From Bacteroidota bacterium (lineage in GTDB: Bacteria > Bacteroidota > Bacteroidia > B-17B0 > Aurantibacillaceae), in the NCBI GenBank assembly GCA_030684395.1, contig JAUXTT010000004.1, positions 310,001 to 374,000 on the forward strand: 64,000 nucleotides of DNA, written 5' to 3'. The translations under genes were made by a program, and so were the position numbers. This document shows, one piece after another, positions 28,190 to 37,408 of this stretch (positions are counted from its first letter, which is position 1; every line of letters begins with the position of its first letter). Below the pieces are notes generated by a model. The model was given only the letters and a program-made list of their open reading frames with translations. It did not search any database and was not told the DNA's origin.

Positions 28190-28477
28190 ATGGAAACAGC
28201 ACAGTACCAATTGATTGAAAAGGAGGCCATTGCAAACATGCATTTTCCTGAAAATGACGTTCTGAACTCTAAAGAAGAAAAAGCGCTTCGTACAGCTGAC
28301 CTTAACACCGCCATGTCGCTTGGCAATCTTGAACATAGTAAAATTCGTATTTATTTTGAAGACGACGTGTCTCCTAAAGTAGTAGATACAACCGTTTGGG
28401 GCGTAACCGATAAAAGAGTCATTCTTAAACAATCTATTATGATTCCAATTCATCGCATTGTAAGAATCAAATTTTAG
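28190..28477 (+). CDS. Small conserved-looking hypothetical protein
   Basis: A 95-residue soluble protein without signal peptide or membrane segment. A helical front half (LNSKEEKALRTADLNTAMSLGN) leads to a strand-rich end (SKIRIYFEDDVSPKVVDTTVWGVTDKRVILKQSIMIPIHRI). The ending echoes the PH-like tail of the protein encoded just upstream, so the two may be functionally linked. I do not recognise a named family. Confidence 0.65.
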   Translation: METAQYQLIEKEAIANMHFPENDVLNSKEEKALRTADLNTAMSLGNLEHSKIRIYFEDDVSPKVVDTTVWGVTDKRVILKQSIMIPIHRIVRIKF

Positions 28478-28506
28478 TTGGTCTTATTTTTGCTGAGTAA
28501 GCTCTC

Positions 28507-28986
28507 ATGAAAACTTTTACTTTTCTCTTTTTATTTGCGTTTTCGTTACTTTTACCTGACTTGGGCTTTTCTCAGGCGGTTCTAAATCCTGTGAAATGGG
28601 AGTACAGTTATGAAAAAATAACAAATACGGAGGGCTTCATATTAATGAAAGCCAGAATAGACAAGGATTGGCATATATACTCCCAACATCAATCAACCGA
28701 CGGGCCAATTCCCACCTCTTTCCTATTTACGGCAAATGCCGACTTTGACCCTATTGGTAAAACAGAGGAACCGACTGCAGATAAGGCATATTCCGAAGTG
28801 TTTTCAACAGAGGTTATAAGCTTCGGAAATGAAGTTGTCTTTAAACAAAAAATCAAGAGAAAAAACCTCAACTCCTTTGATTTGAATGCAGAACTAGAGT
28901 TCATGGCTTGCAACAATAACACTTGTCTTCCTCCAAAAGTTGTCAAATTCTCCGTACGAATTCCTATTGCCATCTCCGGCAAATAA
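28507..28986 (+). CDS. Stand-alone DsbD N-terminal-like periplasmic domain
   Basis: A 159-residue exported protein. Signal peptide to about residue 22 (LLLPDLGFSQ). The rest matches the immunoglobulin-like N-terminal domain of DsbD: KARIDKDWHIYSQ early on, and CNNNTCLPP near the end, where the two cysteines correspond to the redox pair of DsbD-alpha. In DsbD this domain passes electrons to periplasmic thiol proteins. Here the membrane and thioredoxin-like parts are missing, so it may take electrons from a separate DsbD or act as a chaperone-like reader. Confidence 0.8.
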   Translation: MKTFTFLFLFAFSLLLPDLGFSQAVLNPVKWEYSYEKITNTEGFILMKARIDKDWHIYSQHQSTDGPIPTSFLFTANADFDPIGKTEEPTADKAYSEVFSTEVISFGNEVVFKQKIKRKNLNSFDLNAELEFMACNNNTCLPPKVVKFSVRIPIAISGK

Positions 28987-29091
28987 AATTAATCTGTAAA
29001 TATGCCTTTTCTACACTTTTTACCCTAAATAAATAATTTTAGTGGCTGCGCTTTTTTTTTATAACTTCAGTGCTTCAAACATAGACTGGTA

Positions 29092-30408
29092 TTGAAACTC
29101 TTTAAAAAACATTTCTATATTTTGTGGCTTATGGCCATGGTTGGGTTTTCTTTGTCTGCTCAGGAAAAAGGGTACTTAGAGTTTGCCGGTAGAACAATAA
29201 AAGATCAAAAACCATTGGGCGGATCTCACATTACCGTTTACAAAGGATCGACCAAAATTACCGATGTAACAACGGGTAAAAACGGAAAGTTCATGTTCGA
29301 TCTCGAATTCGGGATGGATTACAAAGTAGTTTTTACATCACCCGGTTGCGTAGATATGTATTGTATGATTTATGCATCGAAATGCCCGGCCGATAAAGCA
29401 ATTTTCCCCATCTATGAACTTGATGCTCCTTTTTTCGAATTCGGGAAACCAACCGTTAATTATGAGAATTTCAAAAACCCTTTTACAAAAATAATTTTTG
29501 ACGGAAAAAAAACATTTCGGGATGACGAAAAGTATGTGGAACAATTCCTTAAAAACTTATACATCGATCCGGAAGAAATGAAGAAAATTGAAGAACAAAA
29601 ACTGGAGAAAGAAAAACAAGAAAAAGAGCTGCTTGCAAAGCTAAGGCTGGCTGAAGAAGAGAAGTTACGTAAAGAACAAATTGCATTGGCAGAACTGAAA
29701 GCCAAAGAAGAAGCCGAAATGCTGAAAAAGCAAATAGAAGAACAAAATAGAATTGAAAAAGAAAACAATGCAAAAAATATTGTTAACACTAAAGAAAATG
29801 AAGCCAATCAGGCATTGGTAAAAGAGGAAATAAAGCTAACTATCAGTAACGAACAAAAAAAGATTAAGGAAAAACAAAACAAAGCCATCAAAACAAATTA
29901 TGAAAATGATTTATTGAAAATGGTTGCTGAAAATGAGAAACAATTAAAGCAAAGCACTTTTGCTAAAGAAAGAAAAGAAGCGGAAAATAACGAGATCATT
30001 GAGATCTTGCGTCAGGAAGCGATCACCAAAGCAAAAGCTGACGAAATTCGTTTTGACAAAAAAATAAAAGCTAAACAGGCTATTTTACATTCCCGTATAC
30101 TCAATCATGAAGTTACCGGTTTGGTCAAAACGGTTGCTCATAATCAGGCGTCATATCGAAGAGCAAGTGTAAAAACATTTCCGGAAGCAAAAAATTACAA
30201 GGCTAAAAAAATGGTTGGCATCACTACCGATTCAGAAAATCAAACATTCAAAAATTTATATACCATAACCGTTTCTGAAGGAGAAACAAAAACTGTTTAC
30301 CGAAAAGAAAAATACAGTTGGGGCTTGGTATATTATTTCAAAAATGATAAAGAAATAAAAGAAGAAGAATACTTTAAAGAACTATCGCTATACAATGTAC
30401 CGCTTTAA
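29092..30408 (+). CDS. Secreted protein: carboxypeptidase-regulatory-like domain plus long coiled coil
   Basis: A 438-residue exported protein starting at TTG. Signal peptide (...MAMVGFSLSAQ), then a CarboxypepD_reg-like beta-sandwich (YLEFAGRTIKDQKPLGGSHIT ... GKNGKFMFDLEFG). From about 160 to 335 the protein is a charged coiled coil rich in Lys, Glu and Ala. It ends in a compact strand-rich tail (KTVYRKEKYSWGLVYYFKNDKEIKEEEYF). It overlaps the start of the next gene by 14 bases, so it may be a stalk or partner of that propeller sensor. The function is unknown. Confidence 0.75.
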   Translation: MKLFKKHFYILWLMAMVGFSLSAQEKGYLEFAGRTIKDQKPLGGSHITVYKGSTKITDVTTGKNGKFMFDLEFGMDYKVVFTSPGCVDMYCMIYASKCPADKAIFPIYELDAPFFEFGKPTVNYENFKNPFTKIIFDGKKTFRDDEKYVEQFLKNLYIDPEEMKKIEEQKLEKEKQEKELLAKLRLAEEEKLRKEQIALAELKAKEEAEMLKKQIEEQNRIEKENNAKNIVNTKENEANQALVKEEIKLTISNEQKKIKEKQNKAIKTNYENDLLKMVAENEKQLKQSTFAKERKEAENNEIIEILRQEAITKAKADEIRFDKKIKAKQAILHSRILNHEVTGLVKTVAHNQASYRRASVKTFPEAKNYKAKKMVGITTDSENQTFKNLYTITVSEGETKTVYRKEKYSWGLVYYFKNDKEIKEEEYFKELSLYNVPL

Positions 30409-33400
30409 ACATATTGCATGTAAAACAGCATACAGGTTATTCCACCTGTTGCTTTTGTGCTTGTTTGTAAACAACACACGTGCCCAAACTACGAGTTTCA
30501 TCACTTACGGGATGGAGCAAGGCCTTATTCAAAACCAGGTAGAATCTGTGGTGCAGGATGATGATGGAAACCTTTGGATCGCAACCATTGCGGGCTTAAC
30601 CAAATACGATGGTGATAAATTTATTTCTTATACAAAAAATCAGGGATTAGCCGAAGACTGGATAACCACAAGCTATAAAGACAAAAAAGGAAATATATGG
30701 TTTGGGCACTGGGCAGGAAGTGTTACCCGTTACAACAAAGAGCTTAAAATATTCGAGAATTTAAATTTAGAAGAATACACTCATTTTAAATCTATCAGAA
30801 GCATCAAAGAAGATTATTCCGGAAAATTTTGGATCGCAACTGAAGGTGCGGGTGTTTTCATTTATGACCCGGCAAATAACAAAATGTTTTCCATCACCAC
30901 TAAAGATGGTCTTGTCAGCAACACCATTTACGACCTGATTTTTGACTCCAACAACAATGTATTATTTGCAAGCGATAAAGGAATTGTGATTTATGATTAT
31001 TCAAAATCGATTTCCTCTCCCGAATCATATACAAAAATTGATCTGACAGATGGTCTCTTCAGCCAAAGCATTACAAGTCTTTATTATTCTTCTCAAAGTG
31101 AATTATGGATAGGCTCTGCTGACAAAGGAGTTGCAGTTACTAAAATAAGCGGCACCGTGGAAGCTATGAAAACACAAATAGCTAAATCACTTGTGTTAAA
31201 CGAAACTAATGGGTTGAAATCCAATTTTGTAAAAACCATTCGCGAAGATCACTCCAAAAATATTTGGGTAGGAACAATCGGAGGCGGTGTTTCCAAATTA
31301 ACCCGCGAAAAAAATCCGGGCAATTACTTTAAAACATACAGTACCCGACAAGGATTAAACTATTTCAATGTCAACAGCATTTTCGAAGATCGTGAAAACA
31401 ATCTTTGGATAGGCACCGACCTTGGTTTAAATCAATACAGAGGTGAACGGCTACAGGTATTTGACGAGGCAGATTCTATTCCTAATAATATTATCTGGAG
31501 TACCTATTGTGATAAAGAAGGTAACATTTGGACCGGTACTAATAATGGTCTGGCGAAACTTTCCTTTACGTATGGCGCAAATAATACGGAATCACATTCA
31601 GTAAAAATGTATGGTTTAAAAAACGGTCTCACTTCAAATGTGATATTGTCTGTTTTCCAGGATTCAAAAAATAATATTTGGGTAGGGTCCGGATTTGGAG
31701 GGGCATTTATGCTTGCCCCGGGATCCGATAAATTTATCCAGTATAATTCAATAAAAGGATTAGCAAACGATATGGTGTATTCCATTGCCGAGGATAAGGA
31801 AGGAAACATTTGGTTAGGCACAAAAGAAGGTGCCTCGCGATTGAATGTTGCAAGCGGAGAAATAAGGAATTTTACTACAAGTGATGGACTGGGCGGTAAT
31901 CATATCTATAGAATTCTTAAAGACAAAAACGGCTTGCTTTGGATCGGAGCATTAGGAGGCAACCTAACTGCATATGATGGTAATGCATTCAAAAAATATG
32001 ATGAAAGCAATGGGTTGAAACATCGCTTTATTTTATGTATCGATGAAGATAAAAAAGGAAATCTTTGGTTTGGCTGTTATGGCGGCGGACTCTATAAATA
32101 TGACGGAAAGAACTTTACAAATTATAATGCAAAACATGGTTTGAGTAATGAGTCGCCGTTTTCAATTGTAACAGATGAAAATGATAATGTGTGGATAGGC
32201 AACAATCATGGAATAGAAAAGTTTGATGTTGCAAAAAACCGCTTTGTGTTTTACGGCCGCAACGACGGTTTTATGGGAGTAGAGTGTAATCCCAATTCAA
32301 CCTGTATCGACAAACGAGGGAACATTTGGTTCGGTACAATCATGGGTGCGGTGAAGTTTAATCCGAAGGAAGACTTACCAAACGAAACCGCGCCGATTAC
32401 AAAGATAATGGGGCTTAAATTACATCTTCAGGACACTGTTTTTCCAAGTGATAATGAATTTCGTTATAATGAGAACAATCTGACATTTAAATTTATAGGA
32501 ATCTGTTTAACAAATCCTGAAAAAGTAAAGTACGAATATACATTAGATGGTTTTGACAGAGGCTGGATCCCCGTTAATCATTTAGTACACGAAGCTACTT
32601 ATACAAATTTACCTGCAGGCAAATATGCTTTTAAAGTTAAAACAGCAAACAACGATGGTGTGTGGAGTGAACCTGCTGTTTACGAATTTACCGTTAAGCC
32701 TCCATTTTGGCAAACTGCCTTATTCTATATTGCCGTAGCCGCCTTTGCCATTTTCACTATTTTTGTTTATGACAGAATCCGGACACGCAAGCTGAAAAAA
32801 GCAAAACTGGAGCTGGAGAAAAAAGTAGAAGAGCGCACCATTGAACTCGCAATAAAAAATGCAGAGTTGGCCGAGAAGAATAAAGATATTACCGATTCTA
32901 TACGCTATGCAAAACGCATTCAGGATGGATCGTTATTACAACATCGTCATTTTAATACACTAATTCCGAATTCATTTATTTTATTTAATCCAAAAGATAT
33001 TGTGAGTGGGGATTTTGTATGGGCTAAACAAACGCATAGCGCCTCATACTTTGCAGTTGTTGATTGTACAGGGCACGGTGTTCCGGGAGCGATCCTGAGT
33101 ATAGTTGCAAATAATTTATTGGAAAAAACATTTGCCGAGTGTAAAGAAACATCGCCTGCAGCTTTATTAAATTATTTAAGTAAGCTGGCTTCTACCGCAC
33201 TTCAATCTTCTACTGATGGGTACCAATTAAGAGATGGAATGGACATTGCACTTTGTAAGATCGATAGAGAAAATGGCAAAGTTGAATTTGCAGGGGCATA
33301 CAATTCATTGTATCTGATTCGTGAAAATAAATTAGTGGAGTACCCGGCTGATCACGTTTCAATTGGTGTTACAACTGATGGACAAAGCTACACCAGTCAT

Positions 33401-33634
33401 TCATTTAATATTGAGAAAAATGATTTGATATATACATTCACGGATGGATTTGCTGATCAGTTTGGCGGAGAAAAAGGCAAAAAATATAAGTATAGTCACT
33501 TCCAGGAATTTTTAGTAAAAATAAATACAAGACCGGTTGAGGAACAATGCAATATGTTGGATGAAGAATTTAGAAACTGGAAAGGAAGGCTGGAACAAGT
33601 TGACGATGTTTGCATTATAGGCGTGAGACTATGA
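30395..33634 (+). CDS. Two-component-propeller / Y_Y_Y sensor with SpoIIE-type PP2C phosphatase
   Basis: A 1,079-residue membrane protein. Signal peptide; periplasmic beta-propeller of Reg_prop repeats (about 40-660), many with the xGNxWxGT pattern such as NNLWIGTDLGLNQY; a Y_Y_Y domain (about 675-765, KYEYTLDGFDRGWIP); one transmembrane helix (about 770-790); a short coiled coil; and a cytoplasmic SpoIIE/PP2C domain (about 830-1079) with DIVSGDFVW, VVDCTGHGVPGAI, GMDIALCKID and FTDGFADQFGG, which carry the metal-binding aspartates. It should sense a periplasmic ligand and dephosphorylate a cytosolic serine/threonine target, for example an anti-anti-sigma factor. No histidine kinase domain is present. 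Confidence 0.93.
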   Translation: MYRFKHIACKTAYRLFHLLLLCLFVNNTRAQTTSFITYGMEQGLIQNQVESVVQDDDGNLWIATIAGLTKYDGDKFISYTKNQGLAEDWITTSYKDKKGNIWFGHWAGSVTRYNKELKIFENLNLEEYTHFKSIRSIKEDYSGKFWIATEGAGVFIYDPANNKMFSITTKDGLVSNTIYDLIFDSNNNVLFASDKGIVIYDYSKSISSPESYTKIDLTDGLFSQSITSLYYSSQSELWIGSADKGVAVTKISGTVEAMKTQIAKSLVLNETNGLKSNFVKTIREDHSKNIWVGTIGGGVSKLTREKNPGNYFKTYSTRQGLNYFNVNSIFEDRENNLWIGTDLGLNQYRGERLQVFDEADSIPNNIIWSTYCDKEGNIWTGTNNGLAKLSFTYGANNTESHSVKMYGLKNGLTSNVILSVFQDSKNNIWVGSGFGGAFMLAPGSDKFIQYNSIKGLANDMVYSIAEDKEGNIWLGTKEGASRLNVASGEIRNFTTSDGLGGNHIYRILKDKNGLLWIGALGGNLTAYDGNAFKKYDESNGLKHRFILCIDEDKKGNLWFGCYGGGLYKYDGKNFTNYNAKHGLSNESPFSIVTDENDNVWIGNNHGIEKFDVAKNRFVFYGRNDGFMGVECNPNSTCIDKRGNIWFGTIMGAVKFNPKEDLPNETAPITKIMGLKLHLQDTVFPSDNEFRYNENNLTFKFIGICLTNPEKVKYEYTLDGFDRGWIPVNHLVHEATYTNLPAGKYAFKVKTANNDGVWSEPAVYEFTVKPPFWQTALFYIAVAAFAIFTIFVYDRIRTRKLKKAKLELEKKVEERTIELAIKNAELAEKNKDITDSIRYAKRIQDGSLLQHRHFNTLIPNSFILFNPKDIVSGDFVWAKQTHSASYFAVVDCTGHGVPGAILSIVANNLLEKTFAECKETSPAALLNYLSKLASTALQSSTDGYQLRDGMDIALCKIDRENGKVEFAGAYNSLYLIRENKLVEYPADHVSIGVTTDGQSYTSHSFNIEKNDLIYTFTDGFADQFGGEKGKKYKYSHFQEFLVKINTRPVEEQCNMLDEEFRNWKGRLEQVDDVCIIGVRL

Positions 33635-33652
33635 TATAATTAAGTCAGTTTA

Positions 33653-33672
33653 CCCTGAGCTTAGCCGAAGGG
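33653..33672. repeat. Palindromic repeat CCCTGAGC...CCGAAGGG
   Basis: An imperfect palindrome whose ends are CCCT and AGGG around GAGCTTAGCCGA. Related CTGAGCTTG words lie at 26150-26176. Its right end touches the phosphatase 3'-end remnant. Confidence 0.45.
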
Positions 33673-33701
33673 ATGTTTGTATTATAGGGGTTAGATTATA
33701 A
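33672..33701 (+). pseudogene. Remnant of a second phosphatase 3' end
   Basis: These 30 bases translate as DVCIIGVRL plus TAA, the same nine residues and stop position as the end of the intact phosphatase gene (33605-33634). The two copies differ at five bases, and every change is synonymous or swaps TGA for TAA. This is the pattern of two coding copies that diverged under selection, so it looks like the last scrap of a lost paralogue and not a chance match. Confidence 0.7.
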
Positions 33702-33711
33702 GAAAGAAAAG

Positions 33712-34590
33712 ATGAATGTATTATATCCGAAAAACTGGAAAGATTACGAATTAATTGATTGCGGTGATTTTGAAAAGCTTGAACGATTTGGAAAGTATAT
33801 AACTATACGCCCCGAACCGCAGGCAGTTTGGCAAAAACGTATGAAAAACACTGAATGGGAAAAACTGGCACACGTTAAGTTCGTTCCAAAATCAAGCTCA
33901 TCAGGTGATTGGAAGAGGCTAAAACAAATGCCGGATCAGTGGAAGATTTCCTATACTTTATTAAAAGAAGCTGAAATCACTTTCCGTTTAGGCTTAACTT
34001 CATTTAAACACGTAGGGATTTTTCCTGAACAAGCGGTAAACTGGGATGTGATTTATTCCTTTTTAAAACCATTGCAAAAACCAAAATTTCTGAATTTGTT
34101 TGCATACACCGGTGGAGCGTCCATTGCTGCAAGAGCTGCGGGGGCTGATGTAACACACGTTGACTCCATCAAACAGGTTGTTACCTGGGCAAACGAAAAC
34201 ATGACTGCATCTAAACTGGATAATATCCGTTGGATTGTTGATGACGCGCTTAAATTCGCCAAGAAAGAAATTCGCAGAGAAAATAAATATCAGGGGATTA
34301 TTTTAGATCCGCCCGCATTTGGTCACGGCCCTAACGGAGAGAAATGGAAGCTTGAAGATAATATTCTCGAAATGATGGATAGTGTATTGCAGTTGATTGA
34401 CCCACAACAACACTTATTGATTCTGAACGCATATTCATTAGGATTCTCTGCTTTAGTAGCAGAAAATTTATTGAGCCCTTTTGCAGATAAAAATAAATCT
34501 GAACTCGCAATCGGTGAGCTATACATTCCTGCAACTTCAGGTGTAAAGCTACCATTGGGTGTTTGGGGAAGACTGACAAAAGGTACTTAA
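33712..34590 (+). CDS. Class I SAM-dependent rRNA methyltransferase (RlmI/RlmK-like)
   Basis: A 292-residue cytosolic methyltransferase. SAM motif I is FLNLFAYTGGASIAARAAGADVTHVD, and the catalytic-loop motif is LDPPAFGHGPNGEKW, both typical of the RlmI/RlmK 23S rRNA cytosine/guanine methylases. The N-terminal EWEKLAHVKFVPKSSSSGDWKRLKQMP segment is a Bacteroidota variant with no PUA domain. The exact modified base cannot be read from sequence. Confidence 0.88.
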   Translation: MNVLYPKNWKDYELIDCGDFEKLERFGKYITIRPEPQAVWQKRMKNTEWEKLAHVKFVPKSSSSGDWKRLKQMPDQWKISYTLLKEAEITFRLGLTSFKHVGIFPEQAVNWDVIYSFLKPLQKPKFLNLFAYTGGASIAARAAGADVTHVDSIKQVVTWANENMTASKLDNIRWIVDDALKFAKKEIRRENKYQGIILDPPAFGHGPNGEKWKLEDNILEMMDSVLQLIDPQQHLLILNAYSLGFSALVAENLLSPFADKNKSELAIGELYIPATSGVKLPLGVWGRLTKGT

Positions 34591-34686
34591 GATTTCGCTT
34601 GGCAAGAATACCCAAATACAGGATAGTGCAACATGGAGGATGTTGTAAATTTGATGTAACAATTAGTACACTATTAAAGCTATATT

Positions 34687-36075
34687 ATGAAATCAAGATC
34701 TATTTTCTTTCTCCTTGTATTCACATGTTTTTTTAATCCGGTAAATGCTCAAATTGGGTGGTATTTAAAAGTAAACGGAACACCCTGGAATCAATCAGCT
34801 GCTATCCCCAACAACGCCAAATTAATTTTTGGAATGAAAGAAGGAACTAATTTGACTCCATGTTACAATCTTTCTGTTACTAAATTAACTTGTGGCGGAC
34901 TTGTGTTAGCTAATCCTACAGGATTAAAAAATCCGTGGAACATTGACCTGTCAACTGTGCTTAATGGGAAAACAGGCACTGTTACTTTAGAGATCAAGGG
35001 TACAGGTTGCAGTAACACTAATAATCAGCATTGGATTGTTAATTTCATCGCTACTCAATCTTCGGCTACAACACCTACAAGTACAAGCACTACTGCCACC
35101 ACCTCAACAACAAGCACTGCTACTTCAACCGCGCCTGCAGGAACAACAGCAATCACCTCCATTTCCAAAACAATGCCTCGCAGGCAACACATAGTTGCAA
35201 AGGTTCGATTTACTAATAAAACCGCTACCGTAACTAAAGTTTGTTTTACAACAGGTTATCCTGTTACAAATGCTTATCAAACCGTAAGTAATTTAAAAAT
35301 CAACAACGGTGTGGTAAAAACCATTTCAACGGGTTCTAAATATTTAGAATTCACTTATGCCAATTTAGCCAAAGGTGCTTCTGTTGATGCCATATATGAA
35401 TATGATATTATTACTTACGCTATAGATATGAATACATCGAAAGCTCTTAGTAAAGCTTATATTAACAATGTCGATTATGTAAACTTTACCCGTTCCGTGC
35501 CTACTCAAACAGACCTAAGTAATACTAAACTAAAATCCATTTGCAATAATTTGTGGTCACAAAGCGCAGGAAATTATATTACCTATGTACAAAAAGTTGT
35601 CGATTGGATGACCCTAAATACGGAATGGAAATTTACCGGAGGCGTTATTCCAAGTAACACCTTCTTTAACTCATTCACTGGAACGAAATGTACAGGAGAT
35701 TGTGGTTCTTTATCAAACGCTATGGTAGCAATGCTTCGTTACAAAGGAATTCCGGCAAGACTGCTAGTTGGTTATGGTTCTGAAAAAATGACTGCTACTG
35801 ATTACAAAGGGCACGCGTGGTTAGAGTTTTACATTCAGGATTTTGGTTGGATTCCCGTTGACCCATCTTATAGAAGTAATAACAAAGTTATAATTGGAAA
35901 AATTCCGCACAAAGGAATCATTGTAACTTACGATGCATTTTATAATGTGATTATGTTAGGAAGCACTTTTAAAGACATGTTCATACAAAGTTATTTATGG
36001 GCATTAAACGGAACTGCTCCCACAAACAGCTACGCGCTAAATTTTACAGTCGCTTCAACAAATTTTAAAGAATAA
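34687..36075 (+). CDS. Secreted transglutaminase-like protein
   Basis: A 462-residue exported protein. Signal peptide (...FFNPVNAQ); an Ig-like domain (23-120) with paired cysteines; a Thr/Ser-rich linker (about 120-155, mostly T, S and A); another sandwich domain; then a transglutaminase-like core with the triad C339 (GDCGSLSNAM), H376 (GHAWLEFY) and D392 (PVDPS). Such domains act as peptidases or cross-linkers. No sorting tail is seen, so it is probably periplasmic. The next gene begins two bases after its stop, so they are one operon. Confidence 0.88.
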   Translation: MKSRSIFFLLVFTCFFNPVNAQIGWYLKVNGTPWNQSAAIPNNAKLIFGMKEGTNLTPCYNLSVTKLTCGGLVLANPTGLKNPWNIDLSTVLNGKTGTVTLEIKGTGCSNTNNQHWIVNFIATQSSATTPTSTSTTATTSTTSTATSTAPAGTTAITSISKTMPRRQHIVAKVRFTNKTATVTKVCFTTGYPVTNAYQTVSNLKINNGVVKTISTGSKYLEFTYANLAKGASVDAIYEYDIITYAIDMNTSKALSKAYINNVDYVNFTRSVPTQTDLSNTKLKSICNNLWSQSAGNYITYVQKVVDWMTLNTEWKFTGGVIPSNTFFNSFTGTKCTGDCGSLSNAMVAMLRYKGIPARLLVGYGSEKMTATDYKGHAWLEFYIQDFGWIPVDPSYRSNNKVIIGKIPHKGIIVTYDAFYNVIMLGSTFKDMFIQSYLWALNGTAPTNSYALNFTVASTNFKE

Positions 36076-36077
36076 AC

Positions 36078-36749
36078 ATGGGATGTGCGCCAAATCCTGA
36101 AGAGGTTGAAATGGGAAGAAGTGGTTCCAAAAATTCCGAGGCAAAAAGCCTTATGGAAAAATTTTCTAAAAACACAGATCACTTTTTCGAAATTTTACAG
36201 CAATTAAAAGATGATTTTAAAGATCACACAGTACTCCTCAAAAAATTAAATACATCTTTTTCCGGAATTAAAAAACCTTCCGCATATATTGAAGCGGAAC
36301 CAAACGAAGGCCCTCCTGATAATTTCTATTATTTCCTGAGCGAACTAAGAAGAGTTGCCGAAGGTAATTATTCCAGGGCAAAAGAAATGGAACGAGTGTT
36401 TTGTGATCTTCACGCGAAATTTTATCCCATCTATGATGCATATCCTGAAGTATTGAATTCAAGAGCGAAAGAGGGAGTGCAGTTAGCCATCACTAATTAC
36501 ATTGAACACCGAAAAGATGATGTGAATACCTGGATAGCATGGCTGAATAAGGAACGTGGCTTTTCAGAATCAGCACTTAAATACGGCGCAGAAGACAGTC
36601 CTGAAAAAGCAAAGGCATTAATTGAAAAAATAGATGCTGAAATTAAACGGGTTCAGAACCTGAGTGAAAAAGATATTTTGTTGGATAATACTTTATTTGC
36701 ACGTAATTCAGATGAGTTTGATTCAACTGAAAATATTTACAAAGATTAA
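36078..36749 (+). CDS. Helical hypothetical protein encoded with the transglutaminase
   Basis: A 223-residue hydrophilic, mostly helical protein (SLMEKFSKNTDHFFEILQQLKDDF, LRRVAEGNYSRAKEMERVF, AKALIEKIDAEIKRVQNLSEKD) with a short Gly/Ser-rich N-terminus beginning MGCAPNPEE. There is no signal peptide and no recognised motif. The two-base gap to the transglutaminase gene argues for linked function. Confidence 0.65.
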   Translation: MGCAPNPEEVEMGRSGSKNSEAKSLMEKFSKNTDHFFEILQQLKDDFKDHTVLLKKLNTSFSGIKKPSAYIEAEPNEGPPDNFYYFLSELRRVAEGNYSRAKEMERVFCDLHAKFYPIYDAYPEVLNSRAKEGVQLAITNYIEHRKDDVNTWIAWLNKERGFSESALKYGAEDSPEKAKALIEKIDAEIKRVQNLSEKDILLDNTLFARNSDEFDSTENIYKD

Positions 36750-36750
36750 T

Positions 36751-36836
36751 GGCACGCGGATAACACTGATCTTAGGATTTACATTTATAAAATAAAATTC
36801 GTTTTAATCAGTCGAATCTGCGTCATCCGTGTTCCA
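36751..36836. repeat. Intergenic repeat with GCGGAT/ATCCGTGTTCC ends
   Basis: GGCACGCGGATAACACTGAT at one end is nearly complementary to ATCAGTCGAATCTGCGTCAT and CCGTGTTCC at the other, around an AT-rich centre. It fills the gap between two convergent genes and is of the same style as 3702-3776. Confidence 0.45.
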
Positions 36837-37352
36837 TTACCCAAGCACCTTTTTCAAAGCAGCCTGATAAATTTTTCTGATACTGTTTTTTTCTTCCCTT
36901 AAAATTATTGCTTCAAGTGCAGGAATAAGGTCTTTGTTGTGCTTGCCTTTTAGCTTAACAATTTCTCCCAATGCAAAAGCAGCAGCCCATCTTACCACAG
37001 TACCAGTATGTTCAGAATTTGTAAGCAATCCTGAAATAGCCTTGTCTAATTTGTTTGGAAAAAGGTGTGCAGTGTTTCCTATTACTTTTGCCGCTTCCCA
37101 TTTAATACGCGGTGCCTTTTCATCCAGACATTTCGTTACAAATTCAAAAGCTGAAATGTCCACAATTTTTGGATCCTGTTTAGATGCAAATTCCAGAGCT
37201 TCCACGCAGGTTGCTTTATTGGGGTCTTTGGCAGTACTTGCAAATGCGATCAGGTCTTTTATACTAACTTCCTTCTTCGAAACTAATTGACAGATCGTTT
37301 CTGTTTTCTCTTTTGGCTTGGCGCTTTTATTGGAAAGGATTTCTGTTAACAT
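36837..37352 (-). CDS. HEAT-repeat protein
   Basis: A 171-residue cytosolic protein made of about four HEAT-like helical pairs. The units show the pattern A-x-E-x-L ... K-x-A-A-x-V-x-G-N (IKWEAAKVIGNTAHLFP, VVRWAAAFALGEIVKLKGK, IRKIYQAALKKVLG). HEAT solenoids bind proteins; the partner is unknown. It is convergent with the gene on its left and divergent from the phosphatase gene on its right. Confidence 0.85.
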   Translation of the reverse strand: MLTEILSNKSAKPKEKTETICQLVSKKEVSIKDLIAFASTAKDPNKATCVEALEFASKQDPKIVDISAFEFVTKCLDEKAPRIKWEAAKVIGNTAHLFPNKLDKAISGLLTNSEHTGTVVRWAAAFALGEIVKLKGKHNKDLIPALEAIILREEKNSIRKIYQAALKKVLG

Positions 37353-37408
37353 AATTCGTAAATTGGTATAGCGTAAATTTAGTAAATTAGCTGCTTAAAT
37401 CAGTGTAC

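Noticed and set aside
29460-29807. Minus-strand frame rich in Ser and Phe opposite the coiled-coil gene
   Set aside because: It is the mirror of the Lys/Glu-rich coiled coil and has no independent support.
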